A stretch of 38,733 nt of DNA, from assembly GCA_027028505.1 (NCBI GenBank), contig JALVJE010000071.1:1-38733 (forward strand), written 5' to 3'. Each line of letters opens with the position of its first letter. Position 1 is the first letter of the stretch. The notes below the pieces were generated by a model. It made no database searches. It worked only from the letters and a program-made list of their open reading frames with translations, and was not told where the DNA came from. This DNA is from Bacteroidales bacterium. Lineage in GTDB: Bacteria; Bacteroidota; Bacteroidia; Bacteroidales; VadinHA17. The position numbers and the translations under genes are program-made. Below are positions 9,921-18,318 of the stretch, in pieces.

Positions 9921-10009
9921 CCTCTGCAGGCAAAATCCGTTAGTTAGTCAACGTCAAAAGAGGGTTAAAAGTATACAATCCGTTTTTCCCCTGCAAAAGG
10001 AAATATTTA

Positions 10010-10017
10010 TATTTTTG
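10010..10017 (+). promoter_or_regulatory. Bacteroidetes-type -7 element (TATTTTTG)
   Basis: TAnnTTTG match 24 bp upstream of the 10041 start codon. Confidence 0.4.
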
Positions 10018-10040
10018 GGGACTGTTATCAAAAGACCCGT

Positions 10041-11069
10041 ATGGAAAAATATGATGTGCTGATCATCGGTGCCGGCCCGGCCGGTCTTTTTTGTGCCGAG
10101 CACCTGGCGGGAAGCGATCTGCGTGTGCTGGTGGTGGAAAAGAACGATGTGCCGGGAGAGAAGGTCTGTGCCGGAGGGCTGACGGAGAAAGACCTGGAGC
10201 TGTTGCCTGTACCGGACGACCTCATCGAGGTGCGCATGCATGAGTCGGTGCTGAAAGCACCCCTCGTGGAGATGAGGACGCAACATCCCAAACCGGTGCT
10301 CTTTACCGTTGACCGTAAGCGACTGGGCGCCTGGCAGGCAGAACGGGTGCGGGAACGGGGCATTGAAGTACGCACCGGCGTACGGGTGCGGCAGATCGAA
10401 AAAGACCATGTGATCACGGCGGCAGGGGATGAGATTGGCTACCGTTACCTGGTAGGCGCTGACGGTCAGAGCTCCCTCGTCAGGAGATATCTGAAGTTGC
10501 CGGTGGAGAAGAAGATCTTCACCCTGCAGTACCGCATCCCCTGGCATGACGGTCCCCGTTTCGAGATCCACATGAACGGCCGGTATTTCCATTCGTGGTA
10601 CGGCTGGCTCTTCCCCCACAAGGATGAGCTGGTGGCCGGCACCGGCGGCGATGCACGTTATGTGTCCCCGCGATGGATGAAAAAACATTTTCACAAATGG
10701 CTGGAGAAAAACGGTCTGGATGTCAGCGAGGCGGTGTATGAGAGCTACCCCATCAGCTATGATTACCGGGGGTGGGATTTTGATCCGGTTTTCCTGGCCG
10801 GCGAGGCGGCAGGCCTGGCGTCAGGGCTCACCGGCGAGGGTATCTACCAGGCCCTGGTCTCGGGGAGGGCGGTGGCCGACAAGATCCTGAAGAAAAGAGA
10901 CACCTTCCCGGAGATCGACCGGATCTTACGGTATAACGCCATACAGCACAAGTTCCTCGGTTTTCTGATCAAGAGCGGGCCTTTCCGCAACCTGATTCTC
11001 AACGGTATCCTGCTTTATCTGAAAGCCAACAAGAAGATGAAAAAGAAGGTGTCCAGGACACTGACATAA
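10041..11069 (+). CDS. NAD(P)/FAD-dependent oxidoreductase (geranylgeranyl-reductase-like)
   Basis: DVLIIGAGPAGLFCAEHL dinucleotide-binding motif, VGADGQSSLVRR, FLAGEAAGLASGLTGEGIYQAL. Confidence 0.88.
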   Translation: MEKYDVLIIGAGPAGLFCAEHLAGSDLRVLVVEKNDVPGEKVCAGGLTEKDLELLPVPDDLIEVRMHESVLKAPLVEMRTQHPKPVLFTVDRKRLGAWQAERVRERGIEVRTGVRVRQIEKDHVITAAGDEIGYRYLVGADGQSSLVRRYLKLPVEKKIFTLQYRIPWHDGPRFEIHMNGRYFHSWYGWLFPHKDELVAGTGGDARYVSPRWMKKHFHKWLEKNGLDVSEAVYESYPISYDYRGWDFDPVFLAGEAAGLASGLTGEGIYQALVSGRAVADKILKKRDTFPEIDRILRYNAIQHKFLGFLIKSGPFRNLILNGILLYLKANKKMKKKVSRTLT

Positions 11070-11078
11070 GATTCTGAT

Positions 11079-11756
11079 ATGTGCTTTGTCCCCTCATCCT
11101 TTCCCGGTGCTGAGGATCTCCGTCTGGCGAAGATCCTGTGGGATTATCATCAACTGCATCAGGTTCCTGTTCCCTCGGATGTGATCTTTGTCCTGGGCAG
11201 CCACGACCTGCGTGTGGCGGAGCGGGCGGTGGAGCTTTACCGTCAGGGGCTGGCGCCGTATATCCTTTTCTCCGGCCGGCGGGGAGCCCTCACGCAGCAC
11301 TGGCCCGTAACGGAGGCAGAGCGTTTTGCGGCCCTGGCCCTGGAAAGGGGTGTGCCGCGGGAATATCTTCTTGTCGAGCCGGAAGCGACCAATACGGGCG
11401 AGAATATCCGGTTCGGCTACCGCCTGCTCCGCGAAAAAGGCTTGCAGCCTGCCCGGCTGATCCTGGTGCAGAAACCCTATATGGAGCGCAGGACGCGGGC
11501 GACGTTCCTGCAACAGTGGCCCGGGGAGGCGGTAGAGATCACGGTCACCTCCCCGCAGATCCCTTTTGAGGATTATCCTAATGAGGAGATCCCCATGGCG
11601 CAGGTGATCCATATCATGGTAGGCGATCTTTACCGCATCCGGGATTATCCGGCGCGGGGCTTCCAGGTGCCGCAGGAGATCCCGCCGGAGGTGATGACCG
11701 CCGCCGAGGAGCTGGTGCGGAGAGGATATACGGGGCATATGCCGGAGGGGAAGTGA
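11079..11756 (+). CDS. YdcF/SanA family (DUF218) protein
   Basis: VIFVLGSHDLRVAERAVELYRQGLAPYILFSGRRG and VEPEATNTGENIRF motifs. Confidence 0.85.
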   Translation: MCFVPSSFPGAEDLRLAKILWDYHQLHQVPVPSDVIFVLGSHDLRVAERAVELYRQGLAPYILFSGRRGALTQHWPVTEAERFAALALERGVPREYLLVEPEATNTGENIRFGYRLLREKGLQPARLILVQKPYMERRTRATFLQQWPGEAVEITVTSPQIPFEDYPNEEIPMAQVIHIMVGDLYRIRDYPARGFQVPQEIPPEVMTAAEELVRRGYTGHMPEGK

Positions 11757-11807
11757 AAAGGCAGAAGGAAGGGTGAAGGATGATCGATGAAGGTCGAAGG
11801 ATCAAAA

Positions 11808-11858
11808 GTCGAAAAGTCGAAAAATCGAAGAGTGGGAAAAGTGGTAAGAGTCAGCGAT
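11808..11858 (+). repeat. Octamer/nonamer array GTCGAAAA/GTGGGAAAA
   Basis: GTCGAAAA GTCGAAAA ATCGAAGA GTGGGAAAA GTGGTAAGA GTCAGCGAT. Confidence 0.85.
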
Positions 11859-11920
11859 GAGCGATGAGAAATGAGCTCCGCCTTCGCCTAGGCTACGGCG
11901 GATGAGAGATGAGAAAAAGC

Positions 11921-11957
11921 CCTGAACTCCACACTCCAAACTCCAAACTCATTTGAC
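11921..11957 (-). repeat. Heptamer array YNNNNAC ending in a nonamer
   Basis: CCTGAAC TCCACAC TCCAAAC TCCAAAC TCATTTGAC. Confidence 0.85.
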
Positions 11958-12112
11958 CCTGCCTCACCTTTGCGGACCTTTGCGGCCCCTTGGAGTAACA
12001 TTGCGGAACAACCTGAAGTAACATGAAAGAGCTGTTACGTAAAGCGCCGCAAAGCAGCGTGAAGAAACGCAGAGAATGACGAATGACGAAGGAGAAACGA
12101 TGATCGACTATC

Positions 12113-12175
12113 TATTGACCACCAACTACGAACTACCAACCACCAACCCGATACTCGATACTCATAACTCCAAAC
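12113..12175 (-). repeat. Degenerate heptamer array YNNNNAC (GTNNNNR on minus)
   Basis: TATTGAC CACCAAC TACGAAC TACCAAC CACCAAC CCGATAC TCGATAC TCATAAC TCCAAAC; starts 2 nt after the ankyrin gene stop on the minus strand. Confidence 0.9.
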
Positions 12176-12177
12176 TT

Positions 12178-12804
12178 TTATTTCTTCTTTACATACTGAT
12201 GCAGGTATTCCGCTACTTTGTAGTGGTTGTTCTTTTTGGCGAAGGATTCGGCATCATCGCCGTCCTTTTCTTTGATGGAGGGGTCGGCGCCATACTCCAG
12301 CAGCACCTTCACTACCTCCAGCTGTCCTTCGGCGGCGGCGAACATGAGGGCGGTCCATCCGTCTCCTTTTGCAATGATATCGGGATCAGCCTTGTGGTCG
12401 AGCAACACCTTCACCGTCTCGGGAAAAGGGCCTGAGGCGGCATAGATGAGGGCAGGCCGCCCCATCTCATCGACGAGATTGACTTTGGCACCCTTGCTGA
12501 GGAGGTATTTTACGATGTCAGTATGACCGTTGTATGAGGCCATCATCAGGGCGGTGCGTTCCCCCTCGCCCCGTATGTTCACATCCAGACCATCCCCGAC
12601 AAGTCTCTTTACTTTATCCGTATCGCCGTTCATGGCTGCTTCAAGGAGCTGGTCTGTCAGGTCGGCCGCAGTGATGGCGGACGGGGCGGTGGAGGCCGGT
12701 TCATTTGTTTTTTCTTTTCTGGTCCGGCATCCGCCCGGGATGAGTAAAAAAGCTATGAGAAGTGCCGGAATAAAAAATGGAGGGAGAAAGATCATTTTCT
12801 TCAT
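12178..12804 (-). CDS. Ankyrin-repeat lipoprotein
   Basis: N-terminal signal with lipobox LIPGGC, then ankyrin repeats (GERTALMMASYNGHTDIVKYLLSKGAKVN, DGWTALMFAAAEGQLEVVKVLLEYGADPS). Confidence 0.88.
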   Translation of the reverse strand: MKKMIFLPPFFIPALLIAFLLIPGGCRTRKEKTNEPASTAPSAITAADLTDQLLEAAMNGDTDKVKRLVGDGLDVNIRGEGERTALMMASYNGHTDIVKYLLSKGAKVNLVDEMGRPALIYAASGPFPETVKVLLDHKADPDIIAKGDGWTALMFAAAEGQLEVVKVLLEYGADPSIKEKDGDDAESFAKKNNHYKVAEYLHQYVKKK

Positions 12805-12837
12805 GATAAGTATTGTTATAGTTAATAAAGTATATTT

Positions 12838-13923
12838 TTACTTAACAACGGGTGAAGCCTGACCCGGATGTTTATGGTGAGGATGGTTGATATTCCGTAT
12901 GTCATAACCGCTACCCAGCAGTATGGAGATCCAGCGTGTCTCCGGTTGTGAATGTAGGACGATCTTCATCACCAGGGTGATAGGCAGGGCGAGAAACATG
13001 CCTACGGGTCCCAGCAGCCATCCCCAGAAAACGAGGGAAACGAAGATGATCAGGATGGAGAGGTTCAGGCCTTTGCCCATGATCCGGGGCTCGATGACAC
13101 TGCCTATGATGAAGTTGACCGCCGCAAAAAGGATGGTTACACCGATGGCATGTCCCAGGCCGAACTGCACGAGGGTGAGGATGATCGGCGGGATGGCGGC
13201 GATCAGGGAGCCTATGCTGGGGATGTAGTTGAGCATGAAGGCGATGAATCCCCAGAGCATAGCATAATCCACGCCGATGAGGGACAGAGCGCCCCACAGG
13301 ATGATCCCCGTGGCGGCAGATGTGAAGGACTTGATCATCATATAGTGGTTCAACTGGTCATCGATCTCCTGGAAATATCTGAGTTTTCTCTCATCATTAA
13401 GAATGAAGAGGAGTTTCCGGTTGAAGACACTCGACTCAATAAAAATGAAAATGATGGTGATCAGGATCAGCAGACCGTTGGAGAGAAGGTCGCTGAAACT
13501 ACGCAAGGCAATGGCTACATAGCCCATGATCTTCCCCGGGTCAAAGAGAGAGTTCAGCTCATCCTTCTCAATGTTCATGTGAAGTTTCTGAGCGAGTGCC
13601 AGGAGGTTATCCCTTTCTATGATCAGTTTTTGATTGTAAAAGGGAAGCCGGGCTGAGAAATTCTGCACCGACACGGTGATCATGGTCACCAGCAGTCCTA
13701 TGAACACCAGGATAAAGAGGATGATGATGGTCAGGGCCAGCCATGAAGGCACACCCCTTTTGCGCATGGCATTGGCAAAAGGTTTGAAGATAATGGTGAT
13801 AAAAAGGGCCAGCAGAAAAGGTACGATGATGTCGGAGGCGATCTTTACCCCTGCCAGGACGATCACCAGGGAGGCCAGGATCCCCAGTGTCGAGACGGTT
13901 TTGTAACTGTGTGTTCTTTTCAT
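12838..13923 (-). CDS. AI-2E family transporter (PerM-like), copy 1
   Basis: Multi-TM; FIAFMLNYIPSIGSLIAAIPPIILTLVQFGLGHA and FWGWLLGPVGMFLALPITLVMKI. Start set at MKRTHSYK (AGGA upstream) rather than 13989. Confidence 0.9.
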   Translation of the reverse strand: MKRTHSYKTVSTLGILASLVIVLAGVKIASDIIVPFLLALFITIIFKPFANAMRKRGVPSWLALTIIILFILVFIGLLVTMITVSVQNFSARLPFYNQKLIIERDNLLALAQKLHMNIEKDELNSLFDPGKIMGYVAIALRSFSDLLSNGLLILITIIFIFIESSVFNRKLLFILNDERKLRYFQEIDDQLNHYMMIKSFTSAATGIILWGALSLIGVDYAMLWGFIAFMLNYIPSIGSLIAAIPPIILTLVQFGLGHAIGVTILFAAVNFIIGSVIEPRIMGKGLNLSILIIFVSLVFWGWLLGPVGMFLALPITLVMKIVLHSQPETRWISILLGSGYDIRNINHPHHKHPGQASPVVK

Positions 13924-14223
13924 TTTTCCTGGGATTTGATTGATTAGCGAGGTAAAGGTATCCCAAATAATACAAAATGAAAAGAACATGGCAGGAACAG
14001 AGACAGACCACCGTGTGTTCCTGTTCAGTTATAAACCCAAAATCAGCAATAGAAAATCGCAAGCGCTTTTCATTGCTGATCGATTAAGGATTTCATCGGT
14101 TTTGGTTATTCACCAAAACCGTGAACTCCTAGATCGGGGTTAACCCCAGCTAACGCATTAGTTCAGCTATTTTTTAGCTTCCTAATGCGTAATCTGGGAT
14201 AAATTTTTTCCGGTCCGGTGTTG

Positions 14224-15276
14224 CTATGTTCCCTCCGGTATTTCTCCTATATCGTTCATCTCCTCCGTACCATCGCCCAGCAGGACGGCGATCCAGCGCG
14301 TATCCGGGTTGATGCCCAGGATGATCTTGAAAACCAGTGTTATGGGGATGGAGAGGAACATGCCTACCGGCCCCAGTAGCCATCCCCAGAAGATCAGGGA
14401 GAGGAAGACCACCAGTACGGAGAGCCCCAACCCTTTGCCCAGGAGCTTGGGTTCTATATAATTGCCGATGAGGAAATTGACCGCCAGGAAAATGGCCGCT
14501 ACTCCCAGGGCGCCTCCCACGCCGAACTGTACCAGGGCCAGGATGATGGGCGGAATGGCGGCAATGAGCGAGCCGATGTTGGGAATGTAGTTGAGCAGGA
14601 AAGCGATCAGACCCCAGAGGACCGCAAAATCAAGACGTATAGCTGCCAGCAGTCCGCCAATGATGATCCCCGTGGCCAGAGAAACATAGGTGTGGATCAT
14701 CATATACTGGTTGATCTGGTGGTTAATAACATTGAAATAATGAATGTTTTCCTTGTTCCGGGCAATGGCTTTTATTTTGCCGGGAAGGATCTTGGTCTCA
14801 ATGAAGATAAAAACGACGGTCAACAGGATAAGGATGATATTGGAAAGGATATCGCTGAAACTGCTGAGGGTGCCCGAGACAAAACCCATGATCTTTTCCG
14901 GGTTCAGCAGGTTTTTCAGGGATTCGTCATTCTTCAACCCTATTTTTTTTGCGAGCTCGCTGATCTCGTTGCCATAAAGTTGCAGTTTTTGGTTGTAGAA
15001 ATCCATATTATTGGTGAAAGCGTTCACCGAGCTGCTGATGATCAGTACCAACAGAAGGTTGAACAGGAAGATCACTCCCAGGATGATGGTGAAGACCAGC
15101 CAGGTAGGCAAGCCTTTGGCATGGAGGGCATCGTAAAAAGGTTTCGTGATGATCACCAGGAAGAGGGAGAGAAGGAAAGGCACTATGATAGGTGTGGCGA
15201 TCTTCACACCCGCCAGGACAATGACCAGGTAAGCCATAGCTGCCAGGCCTACACGTTTTTCTTTGGTTGCTTCCAT
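14224..15276 (-). CDS. AI-2E family transporter (PerM-like), copy 2
   Basis: Clear paralog of copy 1: LLNYIPNIGSLIAAIPPIILALVQFGVGGALGVAAIFLAVNFLIGNYIEPKLLGKGLGLSVLVVFLSLIFWGWLLGPVGMFLSIPITLVFKI. Confidence 0.92.
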   Translation of the reverse strand: MEATKEKRVGLAAMAYLVIVLAGVKIATPIIVPFLLSLFLVIITKPFYDALHAKGLPTWLVFTIILGVIFLFNLLLVLIISSSVNAFTNNMDFYNQKLQLYGNEISELAKKIGLKNDESLKNLLNPEKIMGFVSGTLSSFSDILSNIILILLTVVFIFIETKILPGKIKAIARNKENIHYFNVINHQINQYMMIHTYVSLATGIIIGGLLAAIRLDFAVLWGLIAFLLNYIPNIGSLIAAIPPIILALVQFGVGGALGVAAIFLAVNFLIGNYIEPKLLGKGLGLSVLVVFLSLIFWGWLLGPVGMFLSIPITLVFKIILGINPDTRWIAVLLGDGTEEMNDIGEIPEGT

Positions 15277-15313
15277 AGTAGTAGGGTATTAGGGTTTAAA
15301 GAAAGGATTTTTC

Positions 15314-17662
15314 TCAGTGGTTCGCCAGGGCCTGCAGGATATTGTTCCCTGCCGGGTTGCCGGGGTATTTCTCTTTCAACAGTGTGGCATAGTGACGGGC
15401 TTTTTCGCGGTCGTGCCTGTTCAGATAAAAGGTGGCTGCCGCATAGAGATAATCGTAATTGTCCGGCTCGGCTGCCAGGCATTTCTGCAGGTACTTTTCC
15501 GTCTCTCCGAATTTTCCCATCTGCTGGTAGAGGAGGGCTATGTTGTAGTTGATGCGGATGTATTCGGGCATCCGGCGGGCGGCTTCCAGGAGGTATTTCA
15601 GCGCTTCGTTGTACTCTTTCTTCTCGGCTTTCAGCAGCCCTATGTAGTAATATCCTTCGCCAAAATCCGGTTCTGCTTTCAGGGTCTCTCGCAGCATCTC
15701 TTCGGCTTTGTCGTTCTCTCCTTTCTGATTATACAGCAGGGCCAGGTTGATCCTGGCGGGGTAGAAAAGGTTGTCTATGCGGAGGGCCTCTTCATAGTTG
15801 CTGATGGCGTTGTCTGTTTGTCCCAGGTTGGAGTAAAGGATCCCCAGGTTATGGCGGCTGGCAGCGAAGTCGCCCATATAGAGCATGGCTTCTTTGTATT
15901 CCCGGAGGGCTTTGTCGAAAGCCTTCTGATATTTTGCCTCTATCTGTCGCCGGGGGAATGCCGATAGCCGGAAGGCTGCCTGTATGCGCACGGCTTTCAC
16001 GGGGTCGTTGAGCACAGGCTGGAGGGCTGTCCGCAAGGCCTGAGGGTTGTTGTTGGGCAGGCTGCGTACTGCTGCTTCGCGGATCAATGCCTCGGGGTCG
16101 GCAAAAGCTTTTGTGAGCGCAGCAAAGCTCTTTTCTCCGGGATAGTTCTGCAGAAGGGAGATGGCTGTAGCCCGTACGATGACGGGAAAGAGGATATCCT
16201 GCGACATCAGGATCAGGCTGTCGAGGGCGTCCGGGTCGCTGCGGCGGCCGCGGGCCAGCACCTCCCCGTAATGATGGCGGCGGCTGGTGCCATACCATTT
16301 GCGTATGTTCTGCTCTGCCCACCGGTCACTCTTGTCGGTGTGGCACATGGTGCAGGCGTTAGGCGTACCGTAGCGCATCGACAGGTCGGGCCGCGGGATG
16401 CGCAGGCTGTGGTCGCGCCGGAAATCGACACCCATGTAATAACGTCCCGGCATGTGGCAGTTGACGCATTTGGCCCCCTCGCCCACGGCCACGGTCTTAT
16501 GTCCATGGTCCAGGACCAGTGCCTGGCCGGGCTCCCCTGTTTTCTTGTGGAAAGTATGCCGGTACGTATCGTACACGTCAGCACGATGACACTGCAGGCA
16601 TAGCTGATTGTCGTCAATAGGCAGGATGACCTTGCCGCTGTGGACGTTGTGACAGTCGCTGCATTTTACCCTTACATGCTCCTGGTACATGTAACTCTGG
16701 GTAAAGGAACCCCACACGTAATCCTCGTCCAGGATCTGGCCGTCGGAGAAATAGTGGGGAGCGTTCAGCAGTTGGGGTACCATGTAATCGAGCATCTCCT
16801 CATGAAAATGATCCGGGGAAAAATCGCCCAGTACCGAGCGGCGGGCATGACAACGGGCACACAGTTTTACCTCGGCGGTGGTCTCCATGTTGCGGGTATT
16901 GACGGTGAGACCGTAGTTGATCCCTTCGGGGCGGTCCATCTCCGGCAGGTTGGCCCATTTGATGTGTTCGGATCCCGGGCCGTGGCAGGCCTCACAGTTG
17001 ACATCTATGTCCGTCCAGGTGGTGTGATAGGTGTGCCGGGCCGGATCATATCCTTTCTTCAGGTTGGTGGAGTGGCAGTCGGCACACATGCCGTTCCAGT
17101 TCTGTCCGTTGTTGGTCCAGTAGAGCCAGTTGTCGGGGGTGAGGTTCTCGTGTTTGTAGATGGAGTCGGGCAGGCTGTACCAGGTCTTGCGCAGGGTATC
17201 CCAGGCGATGGGCAGGCACTGCAGCCTTCCGCCGTCGAAAGGCACAAGGTACTGTTGCAGGGGGTGGACGCCGAAGGTGTAGGTGATCTCAAAATCACCG
17301 TATTTCCCCCCCGGACCTTTGGTATGCACGAAGTATTTCCCCTCTTTCCGGTAAAAACGGCTGCTGTCCCCTTTGCTGTCGGTGAAAGTAACATTGTTAA
17401 AGTTCCCTTCCACGCTCTCCGGTGTGGCAGGAGCCATGGCCAGGTCGTGGTCCGATCCTTTCCAGTCGTGGTATTCTTTGGTATGACATTCGATACACTT
17501 TTCTCCTCCCACATAGGTGGCCTCTCCGGTGGTGGCCGATGGGTGTTTTTTCTGCAGATGATATCGCAGCAGCCAGGCAGGGAAAGTAAGCAGCAGTGCC
17601 AGCGTGGCGATATAGGCGGCTTTCTTCCAGGGGGTGGTATGTAAGGGTTGCAGATCAGGCAT
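15314..17662 (-). CDS. Membrane-anchored octaheme c-type cytochrome with HEAT-like and TPR repeats
   Basis: Eight CXXCH motifs (CIECH, CADCH, CEACH, CARCH, CSDCH, CLQCH, CVNCH, CTMCH), one N-terminal TM, C-terminal TPRs (NAISNYEEALRIDNLFYPARINLALLYNQKGENDKAEEML). Confidence 0.92.
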   Translation of the reverse strand: MPDLQPLHTTPWKKAAYIATLALLLTFPAWLLRYHLQKKHPSATTGEATYVGGEKCIECHTKEYHDWKGSDHDLAMAPATPESVEGNFNNVTFTDSKGDSSRFYRKEGKYFVHTKGPGGKYGDFEITYTFGVHPLQQYLVPFDGGRLQCLPIAWDTLRKTWYSLPDSIYKHENLTPDNWLYWTNNGQNWNGMCADCHSTNLKKGYDPARHTYHTTWTDIDVNCEACHGPGSEHIKWANLPEMDRPEGINYGLTVNTRNMETTAEVKLCARCHARRSVLGDFSPDHFHEEMLDYMVPQLLNAPHYFSDGQILDEDYVWGSFTQSYMYQEHVRVKCSDCHNVHSGKVILPIDDNQLCLQCHRADVYDTYRHTFHKKTGEPGQALVLDHGHKTVAVGEGAKCVNCHMPGRYYMGVDFRRDHSLRIPRPDLSMRYGTPNACTMCHTDKSDRWAEQNIRKWYGTSRRHHYGEVLARGRRSDPDALDSLILMSQDILFPVIVRATAISLLQNYPGEKSFAALTKAFADPEALIREAAVRSLPNNNPQALRTALQPVLNDPVKAVRIQAAFRLSAFPRRQIEAKYQKAFDKALREYKEAMLYMGDFAASRHNLGILYSNLGQTDNAISNYEEALRIDNLFYPARINLALLYNQKGENDKAEEMLRETLKAEPDFGEGYYYIGLLKAEKKEYNEALKYLLEAARRMPEYIRINYNIALLYQQMGKFGETEKYLQKCLAAEPDNYDYLYAAATFYLNRHDREKARHYATLLKEKYPGNPAGNNILQALANH

Positions 17663-18197
17663 AGGTCTCCTGCGATTTACTGAAATGTTTGCGTTTGACG
17701 GGATGGCCCAGGTCCACCAGGATGCGGCCGTTCTCTATCTTCAGAGGATAGTAGTCAAGAGGCCTGGTAGCCGGCGGGTTGAGCACCTCTCCGCGGATGT
17801 CGAACATGGAATGATGGCAGGGACAAAGGAACTCTCCTTTGTCCTTGTCCCAGTCAATACTGCACCCCAGGTGGGTGCATACCAGCGAGACAGCGATGAA
17901 CCCGTCATCCTCCAGATGGCACACATAGAGCCGCCCCGACCGGTAGGGGAAGACCGATCCTTTGGGGATCTCAGTTACGGAGGCTATATCCGTGAAGTTC
18001 CCTTCCGTTTTCTTTTTTTCTTTTTTTCTCCCTGCCCCCAGGAAAGAAAGTCCCATATAGGTCAGCTCCGCGCCTGCCAGCAGTGCCAACCATCTCCAGG
18101 TCCTCCGGAAGAAAGAACGGCGCGAGGTGGTCTGCTCCTGCGGAGGCACCGCCGGCTCTTCCTTTTTTATCTTTTGGGTATTTTTTTTCTTTTTCAT
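17655..18197 (-). CDS. Rieske 2Fe-2S protein (quinol:cytochrome c reductase iron-sulfur subunit)
   Basis: CTHLGC...CPCHHS cluster motifs; N-terminal SRRSFFRR plus hydrophobic helix. Stop overlaps the octaheme gene start. Confidence 0.93.
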   Translation of the reverse strand: MKKKKNTQKIKKEEPAVPPQEQTTSRRSFFRRTWRWLALLAGAELTYMGLSFLGAGRKKEKKKTEGNFTDIASVTEIPKGSVFPYRSGRLYVCHLEDDGFIAVSLVCTHLGCSIDWDKDKGEFLCPCHHSMFDIRGEVLNPPATRPLDYYPLKIENGRILVDLGHPVKRKHFSKSQETYA

Positions 18198-18318
18198 TCC
18201 TTTGGTAATATTTTAATCTTTACGGCCCTTCCTGTCTGACTTGCGGCAGGTCATTATCGCTTTATCGCATCCTGCCTACCCTGCCTGCGGCAGGCAGGCA
18301 TCGCATTATCGCTTCATC

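Noticed and set aside
13923-13989. Longer N-terminus for AI-2E copy 1 (start at 13989)
   Set aside because: MKRTHSYK at 13923 has an AGGA ribosome-binding match, and the extension would enter the hairpin spacer and lacks similarity to copy 2.
14141-14201. Integron attC-like site (GCTAAC...TTAG hairpin)
   Set aside because: Core R'/R'' sites and the usual extrahelical-base layout are not convincingly present, and there is no integron integrase.
12838-15276. Quorum-sensing (autoinducer-2 export) locus
   Set aside because: AI-2E is only a family name; no luxS or receptor gene is visible, and many members have other transport functions.
15314-17662. Nitrite or hydroxylamine oxidoreductase assignment for the octaheme protein
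   Set aside because: Heme count alone is insufficient; no catalytic-heme signature I can verify and the TPR/HEAT region argues for a different family.
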